Below, piece by piece: positions 25,948 through 34,954 of a DNA stretch of 64,000 bases (position 1 is its first letter; each line of letters opens with the position of its first letter). The stretch is taken from positions 3,924,711-3,988,710 of the forward strand of contig NZ_CP083985.1 in the NCBI RefSeq assembly GCF_020172665.1, written 5' to 3'. The DNA is from [Mycobacterium] zoologicum. GTDB lineage: Bacteria; Actinomycetota; Actinomycetes; Mycobacteriales; Mycobacteriaceae. The translations under genes and the position numbers were made by a program. The notes under the pieces are model-generated. The model saw only the letters and a program-made list of their open reading frames with translations. It was not told where the DNA came from and did no database searches.

Positions 25948-26610
25948 TCAGTCGGTGCCGAGAGGCAGGTGGAGTCCGTTGCCGACCGCAAGCACGAATG
26001 CGGTCATGTCATCAATGAGGTCCTCGATCGACCGCGACGTGTCACCGGATTCCAGGAAGTCCACGATCAGCTCGAACACACCTCCGACCGCCGCAACCGC
26101 CATCACGCGATAGTCGACGTTCGCACCGGCCGGCGCGATGCTGCGCCAGTACGACTCAACGAACCTGGCGGCCCACCCGCGGTTCGCCCGCCGCTGGGAT
26201 TCGACCCGTGGCGAGATGCCGGTGCATTCCCGGAACGCCACCACACCCACCCGGGCATCATCGACGAAGGCGTGGGTCATCGCCGACAAGACCCGCTGGA
26301 CGGTTGTCGATTGCGGCTCGCCGGTGGGAACCGCCGCCAACTCGTCCTCGACCAGTCCCTCGATACGAGCGGCGGTCTCCTGCATCAGCGCGAGGTAACA
26401 GTCTTCCTTGCTCTCGAACAGCTCGTAGAACGCCTTGTTGCCCACGTATGCCGTCTGGCAGATCTGCTCAATCGAGGTGTTGACGTAGCCCAACTGCGCA
26501 AACAGCTCGAACGCCGCGGTCAAGAGCTGGTCGCGGCGCTGGGCACGTCGCTGGTCGGCGTCCAAACCACGGATCCGGCGCCCACCATTGGCCGTCGCGG
26601 TAACTCCCAT
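25948..26610 (-). CDS. TetR-family regulator upstream of the ipdC-side insertion
   Basis: 220 residues. The helix-turn-helix is YVNTSIEQICQTAYVGNKAFYELFESKEDCYLALM. It lies 11 bp downstream of fadA6 on the same strand, so it could be read from the fadE30-ipdF-kstR2-fadA6 transcript. M. tuberculosis has the unrelated Rv3555c at this place. The target is unknown. Confidence 0.78.
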   Translation of the reverse strand: MGVTATANGGRRIRGLDADQRRAQRRDQLLTAAFELFAQLGYVNTSIEQICQTAYVGNKAFYELFESKEDCYLALMQETAARIEGLVEDELAAVPTGEPQSTTVQRVLSAMTHAFVDDARVGVVAFRECTGISPRVESQRRANRGWAARFVESYWRSIAPAGANVDYRVMAVAAVGGVFELIVDFLESGDTSRSIEDLIDDMTAFVLAVGNGLHLPLGTD

Positions 26611-26621
26611 AGGCCGGAAGC

Positions 26622-27788
26622 TTAATCGCCGAGGCGCTCAATGATGGTGACGTTGGCCGTTCCGCCGCCCTCGCACATCGTCTGAAGTCCGTAGCGGCCG
26701 CCGGTGCGCTCCAGTTCGTTGAGCATGGTGGTGAACAGTTTTGCACCGGTCGCACCCAACGGGTGTCCCAAAGCGATCGCACCGCCGTTCGGGTTGACCT
26801 TCGCCGGGTCAATCGGGAATTCCTTCATCCACGCCTGCACCACCGACGCGAAGGCCTCGTTGATCTCCACGACGTCGATGTCGTCGATGCTCAGGCCGGT
26901 CTTCTCCAGCGCGTACCGGGTGGCCGGGATCGGACCGGTCAGCATGATCACCGGGTCATCACCGCGGGCGCTGATGTGGTGGATACGGGCGCGGGGTTTG
27001 AGGCCGTGGTCCCGCACTGCGCTTTCTGAGGCGAGCAGCACCGCCGCCGACCCGTCACAGATCTGACTGGAGACCGCGGCGGTCAGCCGGCCGCCCTCGA
27101 CCAGCGTCTTGAGCGAGGCCATCTTCTCCAGCGTGGACTCACGCGGGCACTCGTCGACCCGGAAACCGTCGACCGGGATGATCTCGTTGTCGAAACGGCC
27201 CTCGGCGATCGCGGCGAACGCCCGCTGGTGGCTCTGTAGGGCGAAACGCTCCATGTCCTCGCGGGAGATGTCCCAGCGTTCGGCGATCATCTCGGCGCCG
27301 CGGAACTGCGAGACCTCCTCGTCGCCGTAACGCTCCAGCCACTTCTTCGACTCGTTGGTGGGCGAGGTGAAGCCGAACTGCTCGCCGACGACCATCGCCG
27401 AGGAGATCGGGATCCAGCTCATGTTCTGCACGCCGCCGGCGACGATCAGGTCCGCGGTGCGGCTCATGATGGCCTGCGCGCCAAAGGAGATCGCCTGCTG
27501 GCTGGAACCGCACTGCCGGTCGACGGTGACACCCGGAACGCCCTCGGGGTAACCGGCGGCCAGCCAGGCCAACCGGCCGATGTTGCCGGCCTGGCCGCCG
27601 ATGGCGTCCACGCAACCGGTGATGACGTCGTCGACCGCGGCCGGGTCGACGCCGACTCGGTCCAGCAGGCCGCGGAATGCCAACGCGCCCAAGTCGATCG
27701 GGTGAATGCCGGCCAGCGATCCGTTGCGCTTGCCGACGGCGGTGCGAACGGCGTCGATGACATACGCTTGCGAAACCTGTGCGGCCAT
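26622..27788 (-). CDS. fadA6: Thiolase FadA6 of C/D-ring degradation
   Basis: 388 residues from ATG 27788 after AAGGAG. It is a thiolase with nucleophile Cys93 in DRQCGSSQQ, His in ALGHPLGATGAK and Cys in TMCEGGGTAN. FadA6 catalyses thiolysis late in HIP-CoA catabolism. It is adjacent to kstR2 and lies in the KstR2-controlled operon starting at fadE30. Confidence 0.92.
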   Translation of the reverse strand: MAAQVSQAYVIDAVRTAVGKRNGSLAGIHPIDLGALAFRGLLDRVGVDPAAVDDVITGCVDAIGGQAGNIGRLAWLAAGYPEGVPGVTVDRQCGSSQQAISFGAQAIMSRTADLIVAGGVQNMSWIPISSAMVVGEQFGFTSPTNESKKWLERYGDEEVSQFRGAEMIAERWDISREDMERFALQSHQRAFAAIAEGRFDNEIIPVDGFRVDECPRESTLEKMASLKTLVEGGRLTAAVSSQICDGSAAVLLASESAVRDHGLKPRARIHHISARGDDPVIMLTGPIPATRYALEKTGLSIDDIDVVEINEAFASVVQAWMKEFPIDPAKVNPNGGAIALGHPLGATGAKLFTTMLNELERTGGRYGLQTMCEGGGTANVTIIERLGD

Positions 27789-27789
27789 T

Positions 27790-28368
27790 TCAGACTCCTT
27801 CTGTGGTGATTCCGCCGAGAACGATGGCGAGGTACTGTTTGCCGACTTGTTCGGCGGTGAGGGTTCCCCCGGGCCGGTACCAGCGCACCGACACCCAGGT
27901 GGTGTCACGGATGAAGCGATAGACCAGGTCGACGTCGAGGTCGGGCCGGAAGTAGCCCTCGGCAACACCCTGCTGCAGCACGTCGACCCACATCTTGCGT
28001 TGCTGGCGGTTGCGTTCGTCGACGTAGGAGAAGCGCTCCTGGTCCGACAACCGCTTGGCTTCGTCCTGGTAGATGACGACCTGGGCGTGCCGGTGCTCGA
28101 TCGCGTCGAACGAGGCCAAGAACAACCCGGTGAGCCGGTCCAGCGGATTGGCGTGAGTGTCGATGATCTGCTGATAGCGGTCGAACAACCAGTCCAGGAA
28201 GTCGCGCAACACCTCGTCGACCATCGCCTCCTTGGAGGCGAAGTGGTGATACAGGCTGCCGGACAGAATCCCTGCGGCGTCGGCGATGTCGCGCACCGTG
28301 GTGGCGTGAAGGCCACGCTCGGCGATCATCTCCGCGGCCAGGTTCAGGAGTTCGTCACGACGCGTCAT
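27790..28368 (-). CDS. kstR2: Transcriptional repressor KstR2
   Basis: 192 residues. The TetR helix-turn-helix is ATTVRDIADAAGILSGSLYHHFASKE. The C-terminal DLDVDLVYRFIRDTTWVSVRWYRPGG and YLAIVLGGITTEGV are nearly identical to M. tuberculosis KstR2. It represses the HIP (C/D-ring) genes and is released by HIP-CoA. It sits inside its own regulon (fadE30-ipdF-kstR2-fadA6), so it is expected to be autoregulated from the box at 30323-30336; no separate KstR2 box is seen in front of it. Confidence 0.95.
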   Translation of the reverse strand: MTRRDELLNLAAEMIAERGLHATTVRDIADAAGILSGSLYHHFASKEAMVDEVLRDFLDWLFDRYQQIIDTHANPLDRLTGLFLASFDAIEHRHAQVVIYQDEAKRLSDQERFSYVDERNRQQRKMWVDVLQQGVAEGYFRPDLDVDLVYRFIRDTTWVSVRWYRPGGTLTAEQVGKQYLAIVLGGITTEGV

Positions 28369-28372
28369 GGCA

Positions 28373-29161
28373 TCAGGCCCGCTGGCTGGAAACCGAGATG
28401 ACCTCGCCGGTCAGGTAACTGGAGTAGTCGCTGGCAAGGAACGCGATGGTGGTGGCGATCTCCCACGGCTCGGCGGCCCGGCCGAAGGCCTCGCCCTCGG
28501 CCAACCGGTCCAGCAGTTCGGCGGAGCTGGTCTTCTCCAGGAACTTGTGCCGGGCGATCGACGGCGAGACGGCGTTGATACGCACGCCGTAGTCGACGGC
28601 CTCGATCGCGCTGCAGCGGGTCAGCGCCATCACGCCGGCCTTGGCTGCGGCGTAGTGCGACTGGGAATGCTGTGCACGCCAACCCAACACACTGGCGTTG
28701 TTGACGATCACTCCGCCGTGGTCCGCGCCCCGGAAGTACCGCAGCGCGGCGCGGGTCGCCCGCATCACCGAGGTGAGCGTGACGTCCAGGACGCGGTCCC
28801 ACTCGTCGTCGGTCATGTCGATGACCGGGGTCTGCCCGCCCAGGCCGGCGTTGTTGACCAGCACGTCGAGCCGGCCCATCTTCGCCACGGCCTCGTCGAA
28901 CAGCGCGTCCACCGCAGCGGTGGAGGTGACGTCGCAGACGACCGCCTCCACCCGGCCCAGTCCGAGGGCGGCCAGTTCGTCGCGGGTCTCGGTCAGGCGG
29001 CGCTCGTGGTAGTCGGAGACGACGACGTCGGCGCCCTCGAGCAGCGCACGCCGCGCGGTGGTGGAGCCGATGCCGGTGCCGGCGGCGGCGGTGACCAGCA
29101 CGGTCTTGCCCTTGAGCAGTCCGTGGCCGGCGATCTCCTCCGGCGCTTGCGTCAGGTTCAT
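28373..29161 (-). CDS. ipdF: 5-hydroxy-HIP-CoA dehydrogenase-type SDR IpdF
   Basis: 262 residues, SDR fold: VTAAAGTGIGSTTARRAL, VLVNNAGLGG, VNNASVLG...YAAAKAG. Position and sequence match Rv3559c. The ATG at 29161 overlaps the fadE30 stop (ATGA). It oxidises the 5-hydroxyl of the HIP-CoA intermediate. Confidence 0.9.
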   Translation of the reverse strand: MNLTQAPEEIAGHGLLKGKTVLVTAAAGTGIGSTTARRALLEGADVVVSDYHERRLTETRDELAALGLGRVEAVVCDVTSTAAVDALFDEAVAKMGRLDVLVNNAGLGGQTPVIDMTDDEWDRVLDVTLTSVMRATRAALRYFRGADHGGVIVNNASVLGWRAQHSQSHYAAAKAGVMALTRCSAIEAVDYGVRINAVSPSIARHKFLEKTSSAELLDRLAEGEAFGRAAEPWEIATTIAFLASDYSSYLTGEVISVSSQRA

Positions 29162-30306
29162 CCCTTTGCCTCTCGGGGTAGGCCGAGAACCCGCTCGGCG
29201 ATGATGTTGCGCTGAATCTCGTTGGACCCGCCGTAGATGGTGTCGCTGCGGGTGAACAGGTAGAGCCGCTGCCACTCGTCGAACTCGCCGTCGGCCAGCA
29301 CCATCGAGTCCCGCCCGATCACGTCCATGGCGAGCTCACCCAGGTCGCGATGCCAGTTGGCCCACAACAGTTTTGACACATTGTCCTGGCCGGGTTGTTC
29401 GACGTCCATGGTGGCCATCGCATAAGACCGCATCGACCGAAGGCCCACCCAGGACCGGGTCAGCCGTTCGGCGATGAGCGGGTCCTGCGCGGCGCCGTTG
29501 CGCGCCGCGAGCTCGGCCAGCGCGGAAAGCTCACGCGCGTAACGGATCTGCTGACCCAGGGTGGACACGCCGCGCTCGAAGGTGAGCGTGCCCATCGCGA
29601 CCTTCCAGCCGTCGCCGGGCTCGCCCACCACCAGGTCGGCGTCGGTGCGCGCGTCGTCGAAGAACACCTCGTTGAACTCCGAGGTGCCGGTGAGCTGCAC
29701 GATGGGGCGGATCTCGACACCCGGCTGGTCCAGCGGCACCAGCAGATAGGACAGCCCGTTGTGCCGCTTGGAGCCCTTCTCGGTGCGGGCCACCACGAAG
29801 CACCACTGCGACAGGTGCGCCAGTGACGTCCAGACCTTCTGGCCGTTGATCACCCAGGCATCGCCGTCGAGCACCGCGGTGGTGGCGACGTTGGCCAGGT
29901 CGCTGCCGGCGCCGGGCTCGGAATAGCCCTGGCACCACAACTCGGTGACATTGCGAATGCCCGGCAGGAAGCGCTGCTGCTGTTCGGGGGTGCCGAACGC
30001 GATCAGCGTCGGGCCGAGCAACTCCTCGCCGAGGTGGTTGACCTTGTCCGGCGCGTCGGCGCGGGCGTATTCCTCGTAGAACGCCACCCGGTGCGCCACC
30101 GACAGACCGCGCCCGCCGTGTTCGACCGGCCAGCCCAGGCAGGTCAGCCCGGCGTCGGCCAGATGGCGGTTCCACGCGGCGCGTTCCTCGAACGCCTCGT
30201 GTTCGCGGCCCGGGCCGCCGAGGCCCTTGAGCTTGGCGAACTCGCCGACCAGGTTGTCTGCCAGCCATGCGCGGACCTCGGCCCGGAACTCCTCGACTGC
30301 TTGCAC
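29158..30306 (-). CDS. fadE30: HIP-CoA-pathway acyl-CoA dehydrogenase FadE30
   Basis: 382 residues from GTG 30306. It is a full acyl-CoA dehydrogenase: WCQGYSEPGAGSDLANVATTAV, TFERGVSTLGQQIRYARE, GGSNEIQRNIIAERVLGLPRE. It catalyses an early dehydrogenation of (5-OH-)HIP-CoA. It is first in its operon, with the KstR2 box 16 bp upstream. Confidence 0.92.
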   Translation of the reverse strand: MQAVEEFRAEVRAWLADNLVGEFAKLKGLGGPGREHEAFEERAAWNRHLADAGLTCLGWPVEHGGRGLSVAHRVAFYEEYARADAPDKVNHLGEELLGPTLIAFGTPEQQQRFLPGIRNVTELWCQGYSEPGAGSDLANVATTAVLDGDAWVINGQKVWTSLAHLSQWCFVVARTEKGSKRHNGLSYLLVPLDQPGVEIRPIVQLTGTSEFNEVFFDDARTDADLVVGEPGDGWKVAMGTLTFERGVSTLGQQIRYARELSALAELAARNGAAQDPLIAERLTRSWVGLRSMRSYAMATMDVEQPGQDNVSKLLWANWHRDLGELAMDVIGRDSMVLADGEFDEWQRLYLFTRSDTIYGGSNEIQRNIIAERVLGLPREAKG

Positions 30307-30322
30307 CCCTGTAGGCTAACCT

Positions 30323-30336
30323 ACCAAGCACTTGCT
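30323..30336. promoter_or_regulatory. KstR2 operator between fadE30 and fadD3
   Basis: ACCAAGCACTTGCT matches AnCAAGnnCTTGnT. It lies in the 63-bp divergent gap and can control both operons, as at Rv3560c-Rv3561. Confidence 0.88.
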
Positions 30337-30369
30337 CGGCTACGAGCCCGCGAACCCTGGGAGTCCCGA

Positions 30370-31902
30370 ATGTTCAGCCACCCGCGGACCACGCCTGCGG
30401 CCCTGGACCACATCGCGCGTGAGCTCCCCGACCATGCTGCGCTGCTCACCGACGAAATCGGCCTCACCTACGGCCAGCTGCGCGACGAGGTGCGCCGGGT
30501 CGCCGCCGCACTGATCGCCCTCGGAGTCCAGCCCGGCGACCGGGTCGCGCTGTGGTCGCCGAACACCTGGCACTGGGTCGTCACCTGCCTGGGAACCCAC
30601 TACGCCGGCGGCGTGCTGGTGCCACTGAACACCCGCTACACCGCATCGGAGGCCACCGACATCCTGGCCCGCAGCAAAGCCAAGGTGCTGGTCGGTATGG
30701 GCCGGTTCCTCAAAGCCGACCGGCTGGCCGAGCTGGACCGCGCCGAACTGCCCGACCTGCAGCACGTCGTCCGGGTGCCCATCGAAGCCGAAGACGGTAA
30801 CTGGGACGACTTCGTCGCCGCAGGGGCCGCGGTGCCGGCCGCCGAAATCGATGCGCGCGCTGCCGCGGTCGGCCCCGACGACCTGTCCGACATCCTGTTC
30901 ACCTCCGGCACCACCGGCCGCAGCAAAGGTGTGCTGTGCGCGCACCGGCAGTCGCTGGCCGGGCCGGCGGCCTGGGCCGCGTGCGGGCAGATGACCGCCG
31001 ACGACCGCTACCTGTGCATCAACCCGTTCTTCCACAACTTCGGCTACAAGGCCGGCATCCTGGCCTGCCTGCAGACCGGGGCCACCCTGATCCCGCAGCT
31101 GACCTTCGACCCGGCCGGGGCGCTGCGCGCCATCGAGCAGCACAAGATCACCGTGCTGCCTGGACCGCCGACCATCTACCAGACCCTGCTCGATCACCCC
31201 GAACGCGACAATCACGACCTTTCCTCGCTGCGCTTCGCGGTGACCGGGGCGGCCACCGTGCCGGTGGTGCTGATCGAGCGGATGCAGACCGAGCTCGACA
31301 TCGACATCGTCCTGACCGCGTACGGCCTCACCGAGTCCGGCGGGTTCGGCACCATGTGCCGGGCCGACGACGACGCCGTCACCGTCGCCACCACCTGCGG
31401 GCGCCCGATCGGCGACTTCGAGCTGCGAATCGATGGACCCGACTCCGGTGAGGTGCTGCTGCGCAGCGACAACATCATGCTCGGCTACCTCGACGACTCC
31501 GAGGCCACCGCGGCGGCGATCGACGCCGACGGTTGGCTGCACACCGGCGACGTCGGCACCGTGGATGCCGCCGGAAACCTGCGGATCACCGACCGGCTCA
31601 AGGACATGTACATCTGCGGCGGCTTCAACGTCTACCCCGCCGAGATCGAGCAGGTGCTCGCCCGCCTCGACGGGGTGGCTGACGCCGCGGTGATCGGGAT
31701 CCCCGACGAGCGACTGGGCGAGGTGGGACGTGCCTTCATCGTCCGCCGGCCCGGTGCCGAGCTGGACTCTGAAACCGTGATCGCCTACGCCCGTGAGCAT
31801 TTGGCTAACTTCAAGGCACCCCGAGTGGTGACCTTCACCGACTCCCTTCCGCGCAATCCCGGCGGCAAGGTGGTTAAACCGCAGTTGAGAGAGTGGGCCT
31901 GA
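30370..31902 (+). CDS. fadD3: HIP-CoA synthetase FadD3
   Basis: 510 residues, ANL adenylating enzyme: P-loop-like FTSGTTGRSKGV, YGLTESGGFGTM, GWLHTGDVGTVDAAGNLRITDRLKDMYICGGFNVYP, with the catalytic Lys near the C-terminus in NPGGKVVKP. FadD3 thioesterifies HIP, the C/D-ring remnant, committing it to degradation. It is the first gene of a seven-kb operon that runs to aspB with overlapping or abutting genes. Confidence 0.93.
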   Translation: MFSHPRTTPAALDHIARELPDHAALLTDEIGLTYGQLRDEVRRVAAALIALGVQPGDRVALWSPNTWHWVVTCLGTHYAGGVLVPLNTRYTASEATDILARSKAKVLVGMGRFLKADRLAELDRAELPDLQHVVRVPIEAEDGNWDDFVAAGAAVPAAEIDARAAAVGPDDLSDILFTSGTTGRSKGVLCAHRQSLAGPAAWAACGQMTADDRYLCINPFFHNFGYKAGILACLQTGATLIPQLTFDPAGALRAIEQHKITVLPGPPTIYQTLLDHPERDNHDLSSLRFAVTGAATVPVVLIERMQTELDIDIVLTAYGLTESGGFGTMCRADDDAVTVATTCGRPIGDFELRIDGPDSGEVLLRSDNIMLGYLDDSEATAAAIDADGWLHTGDVGTVDAAGNLRITDRLKDMYICGGFNVYPAEIEQVLARLDGVADAAVIGIPDERLGEVGRAFIVRRPGAELDSETVIAYAREHLANFKAPRVVTFTDSLPRNPGGKVVKPQLREWA

Positions 31903-33035
31903 TGGACCTGAACTTCGACGACGAGACCGAGGCCTTCCGGGCCGAGGTCCGAACGTTCCTGGAGGACAATCGGGCATCGTTCCCGACCGACTCCTACGAC
32001 ACTGCAGAGGGTTTCGAGCAGCACCGCCGCTGGGACAAGGTGCTCTTCGACGCCGGCCTGTCGGTGATCGCCTGGCCGAAGCGCTACGGCGGGCGCGACG
32101 CCAGCATGCTGCAGTGGGTGGTCTACGAAGAGGAGTACTTCCGCGCGGGTGCGCCCGGCCGGGCCAGCGCCAACGGCACCTCGATGCTGGCGCCGACGCT
32201 GTTCGCTCACGGCACCCAAGAGCAGCTCGACCGTATCCTGCCGAAAATGGCCTCCGGCGAGGAGATTTGGGCCCAAGCGTGGTCGGAGCCGGAATCCGGC
32301 AGTGACCTGGCCTCGCTGCGCTCGACGGCCACCAAGGTCGACGGCGGCTGGAAACTCAACGGGCAGAAGATCTGGAGCTCGCGGGCACCGTTCGGCGAAC
32401 GCGGCTTCGGACTGTTCCGCTCAGACCCCGAAGCCCAGCGTCACCACGGCCTGACCTACTTCATGTTCGACCTGAAAGCCGACGGGATCACCGTGCGCGC
32501 CATCGAACAGCTCGGCGGCGAGACCGGTTTCGGCGAGATCTTCCTCGACGACGTGTTCGTCGGAGACGAGGACGTGATCGGCGAACCGAATGAGGGCTGG
32601 CGCGCGGCCATGAGCACGTCGAGCAATGAGCGCGGTATGAGCCTGCGCAGCCCGGCTCGCTTCGTGGTGGGTGCGGAGAAGCTGGCGGCGATGTGGAAAG
32701 AGCGCGGCGCCGACCCGGTGTTCACCGACCGCGTCGCCGACGCCTGGATCGCCGCGCAGGCCTACCGGTTGCAGACGTTCGGCACCGTGACCCGGCTGGC
32801 CGCCGGCGGTGAGCTGGGCGCGGAATCCTCGGTCACCAAGGTGTTCTGGTCGGACCTCGACGTTGCGCTGCACCAGACCGGCCTGGACATCCGTGGCGCC
32901 GACGGCGAACTCGCCGGCGCCTGGACCCACGGCTACCTGTTCTCGCTCGGCGGCCCGATCTACGCCGGCACCAACGAGATCCAGCGCAACATCATCGCCG
33001 AGCGGCTGCTGGGCCTGCCCCGGGAGAAGAAGTGA
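31902..33035 (+). CDS. fadE31: Acyl-CoA dehydrogenase FadE31
   Basis: 377 residues from ATG 31902, overlapping the fadD3 stop by one base (TGATG). It has AQAWSEPESGSDLASLRSTA and C-terminal GGPIYAGTNEIQRNIIAERLLGLPRE. It likely forms a heteromer with FadE32 and/or FadE33 in late C/D-ring beta-oxidation, following the mycobacterial pattern of split dehydrogenases. Confidence 0.9.
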   Translation: MDLNFDDETEAFRAEVRTFLEDNRASFPTDSYDTAEGFEQHRRWDKVLFDAGLSVIAWPKRYGGRDASMLQWVVYEEEYFRAGAPGRASANGTSMLAPTLFAHGTQEQLDRILPKMASGEEIWAQAWSEPESGSDLASLRSTATKVDGGWKLNGQKIWSSRAPFGERGFGLFRSDPEAQRHHGLTYFMFDLKADGITVRAIEQLGGETGFGEIFLDDVFVGDEDVIGEPNEGWRAAMSTSSNERGMSLRSPARFVVGAEKLAAMWKERGADPVFTDRVADAWIAAQAYRLQTFGTVTRLAAGGELGAESSVTKVFWSDLDVALHQTGLDIRGADGELAGAWTHGYLFSLGGPIYAGTNEIQRNIIAERLLGLPREKK

Positions 33036-33988
33036 AATTCGATCTAGACCAAGAGCAGCGCGACTTCGCGGCCAGCATCGACGCCGCGCTGGGCGCCGCC
33101 GACACCCCCGGTGCGGTGCGCGCTTGGTCGCAGGGCGACCTCGAGCCGGGCCGGCGGGTGTGGAACCAGCTGTCCGAGCTGGGCGTCACCGCGCTGGCCG
33201 TACCGGAGGAGTTCGACGGCATCGGCGCCCACCCGGTGGACCTGGTGGTGGCCATCGAGGCGCTGGGCCGCTGGTGCGTGCCCGGGCCGGTGGTGGAGTC
33301 GATTGCGGTGGCACCGATTCTGCTGGCCGGGCAGGGCGAACGCTTGGCCGGGCTGGCCGCCGGTGAGCTGATCGCCAGCGTGGCGCTGCCGCCGCACACC
33401 CCGCGGGCCGTGGACGCTCAGGTCGCCGACCTCGTTCTGCTGGGCCAGAACGGGACAGCGTCGGTAGCACAGGCCGGCACCCGGCACGCTTCGGTGGACC
33501 CCAGCCGCAGCGTCTTCGACGTCACCGCGGCCGGCGAGTCCTGGGACGCCGACACCGCGCGGGCCTACGAGCTGGGTGCCCTGGCAACTGCCGCGCAGCT
33601 GATCGGCGCCGGGCAGGCGATGCTGGACACCGCGGTCGACTACGCCAAGCAGCGCACCCAGTTCGGCCGGGTGATCGGCGGCTACCAGGCCATCAAGCAC
33701 AAGCTGGCCGACGTGCACATCGCCCTGGAGTTGGCCCGCCCGCTGGTGTACGGCGCAGCGCTCTCGCTCGCTGAGGGCTCCGCCGACACCGCACGCGATG
33801 TCAGCGCCGCCAAGGTAGCGGCCTCGGATGCCGCGCTGCTGGCCGCGCACTCGGCGCTGCAGACCCACGGCGCCATCGGCTTCACCAGCGAATGCGACCT
33901 GTCACTGTGGTTGCTGCGGGTGCAGGCGCTGCGCCCGGCCTGGGGCGATCCCACCGCCCACCGGCGTCGAGTGTTGGAGGCGATCTAA
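33032..33988 (+). CDS. fadE32: Acyl-CoA dehydrogenase-like subunit FadE32
   Basis: 318 residues from GTG 33032, GTGA overlap with fadE31. It is a short, divergent acyl-CoA dehydrogenase with DYAKQRTQFGRVIGGYQAIKHKLADVHIALE and LQTHGAIGFTSECDLSLWLLR. It is probably a non-catalytic or partner subunit, like ChsE1. Confidence 0.9.
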   Translation: MKFDLDQEQRDFAASIDAALGAADTPGAVRAWSQGDLEPGRRVWNQLSELGVTALAVPEEFDGIGAHPVDLVVAIEALGRWCVPGPVVESIAVAPILLAGQGERLAGLAAGELIASVALPPHTPRAVDAQVADLVLLGQNGTASVAQAGTRHASVDPSRSVFDVTAAGESWDADTARAYELGALATAAQLIGAGQAMLDTAVDYAKQRTQFGRVIGGYQAIKHKLADVHIALELARPLVYGAALSLAEGSADTARDVSAAKVAASDAALLAAHSALQTHGAIGFTSECDLSLWLLRVQALRPAWGDPTAHRRRVLEAI

Positions 33989-34936
33989 GTGGCCCGTAAC
34001 GAAGAACGCGACCTGCTACGCCAGACCGTGGCCGCACTGGTCGACAAGCACGCCACGCCCGAGGCGGTGCGGGTGGCGATGGAATCCGAGCGCGGCTACG
34101 ACGAGAGCCTGTGGCAGCTGCTGTGCGAGCAGGTCGGTGCCGCGGCCCTGGTGGTGCCCGAGGAGCTTGGCGGCGCCGGTGGCGAATTGGGCGACGCCGC
34201 AGTCGTTCTCGAGGAACTGGGCAAGGCGCTGGTGCCCACGCCGCTGCTGGGCACCATCCTCGCCGAGCTGGCCCTGCTGGCCGCGCAGGAGCCCGAGGCG
34301 GCAACGCTGGAGCAGTTGGCCGAGGGCAGCGCGATCGGAGCCGTTGTCTTCGGCGACGACTACGCGGTGAACGGTGATATCGCGGACGTCGTCATCGGCG
34401 CCCGGGACGGCCAATTGCAGCGCTGGACCGCGTTCAGCGCCGAGCCGGTGGCCACCATGGACCCGACCCGGCGGCTGGGCCGGATCACCGCCGAGGCGAG
34501 CACACCGATCGGGGCCGACCCGGGCATCGCGGACTACGCGGCGATCCTGCTGGCCGCCGAGCAGATCGGCACGGCAGCCCGCTGTTTGGACCTGACCGTG
34601 GAATACACCAAGAGCCGGGTGCAGTTCGGTCGGCCGATCGGCAGCTTCCAGGCGCTCAAGCACCGGATGGCTGACCTGTTTGTCGCGGTCTCGGCCGCCC
34701 GAGCCGTCGTCGAGGACGCGATCGCCGAGCCGTCGCCGACGTCGGCGGCGCTGGCCCGGGTGGTCGCCAGCGAGGCACTGAGCAAGGTGGCGGGCGAGGC
34801 CGTGCAGCTGCACGGCGGTATCGCGATCACCTGGGAGAGCGACATCCAGCTGTACTTCAAACGCGCACACGGCAGTTCACAGCTGTTGGGTCTGCCGGCG
34901 CAGCATCTTCGCCGGTTACAGGCCGAGGTGCTGTAG
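33989..34936 (+). CDS. fadE33: Acyl-CoA dehydrogenase-like subunit FadE33
   Basis: 315 residues from GTG 33989, immediately after the fadE32 stop. The C-terminal half shows EYTKSRVQFGRPIGSFQALKHRMADLFVAV and VQLHGGIAITWESDIQLYFKRAH. It is a short divergent dehydrogenase like FadE32. A choloylglycine-hydrolase-like gene follows after 18 bp instead of aspB directly. Confidence 0.9.
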   Translation: MARNEERDLLRQTVAALVDKHATPEAVRVAMESERGYDESLWQLLCEQVGAAALVVPEELGGAGGELGDAAVVLEELGKALVPTPLLGTILAELALLAAQEPEAATLEQLAEGSAIGAVVFGDDYAVNGDIADVVIGARDGQLQRWTAFSAEPVATMDPTRRLGRITAEASTPIGADPGIADYAAILLAAEQIGTAARCLDLTVEYTKSRVQFGRPIGSFQALKHRMADLFVAVSAARAVVEDAIAEPSPTSAALARVVASEALSKVAGEAVQLHGGIAITWESDIQLYFKRAHGSSQLLGLPAQHLRRLQAEVL

Positions 34937-34954
34937 AGCCAGTACGGTAGCCGC

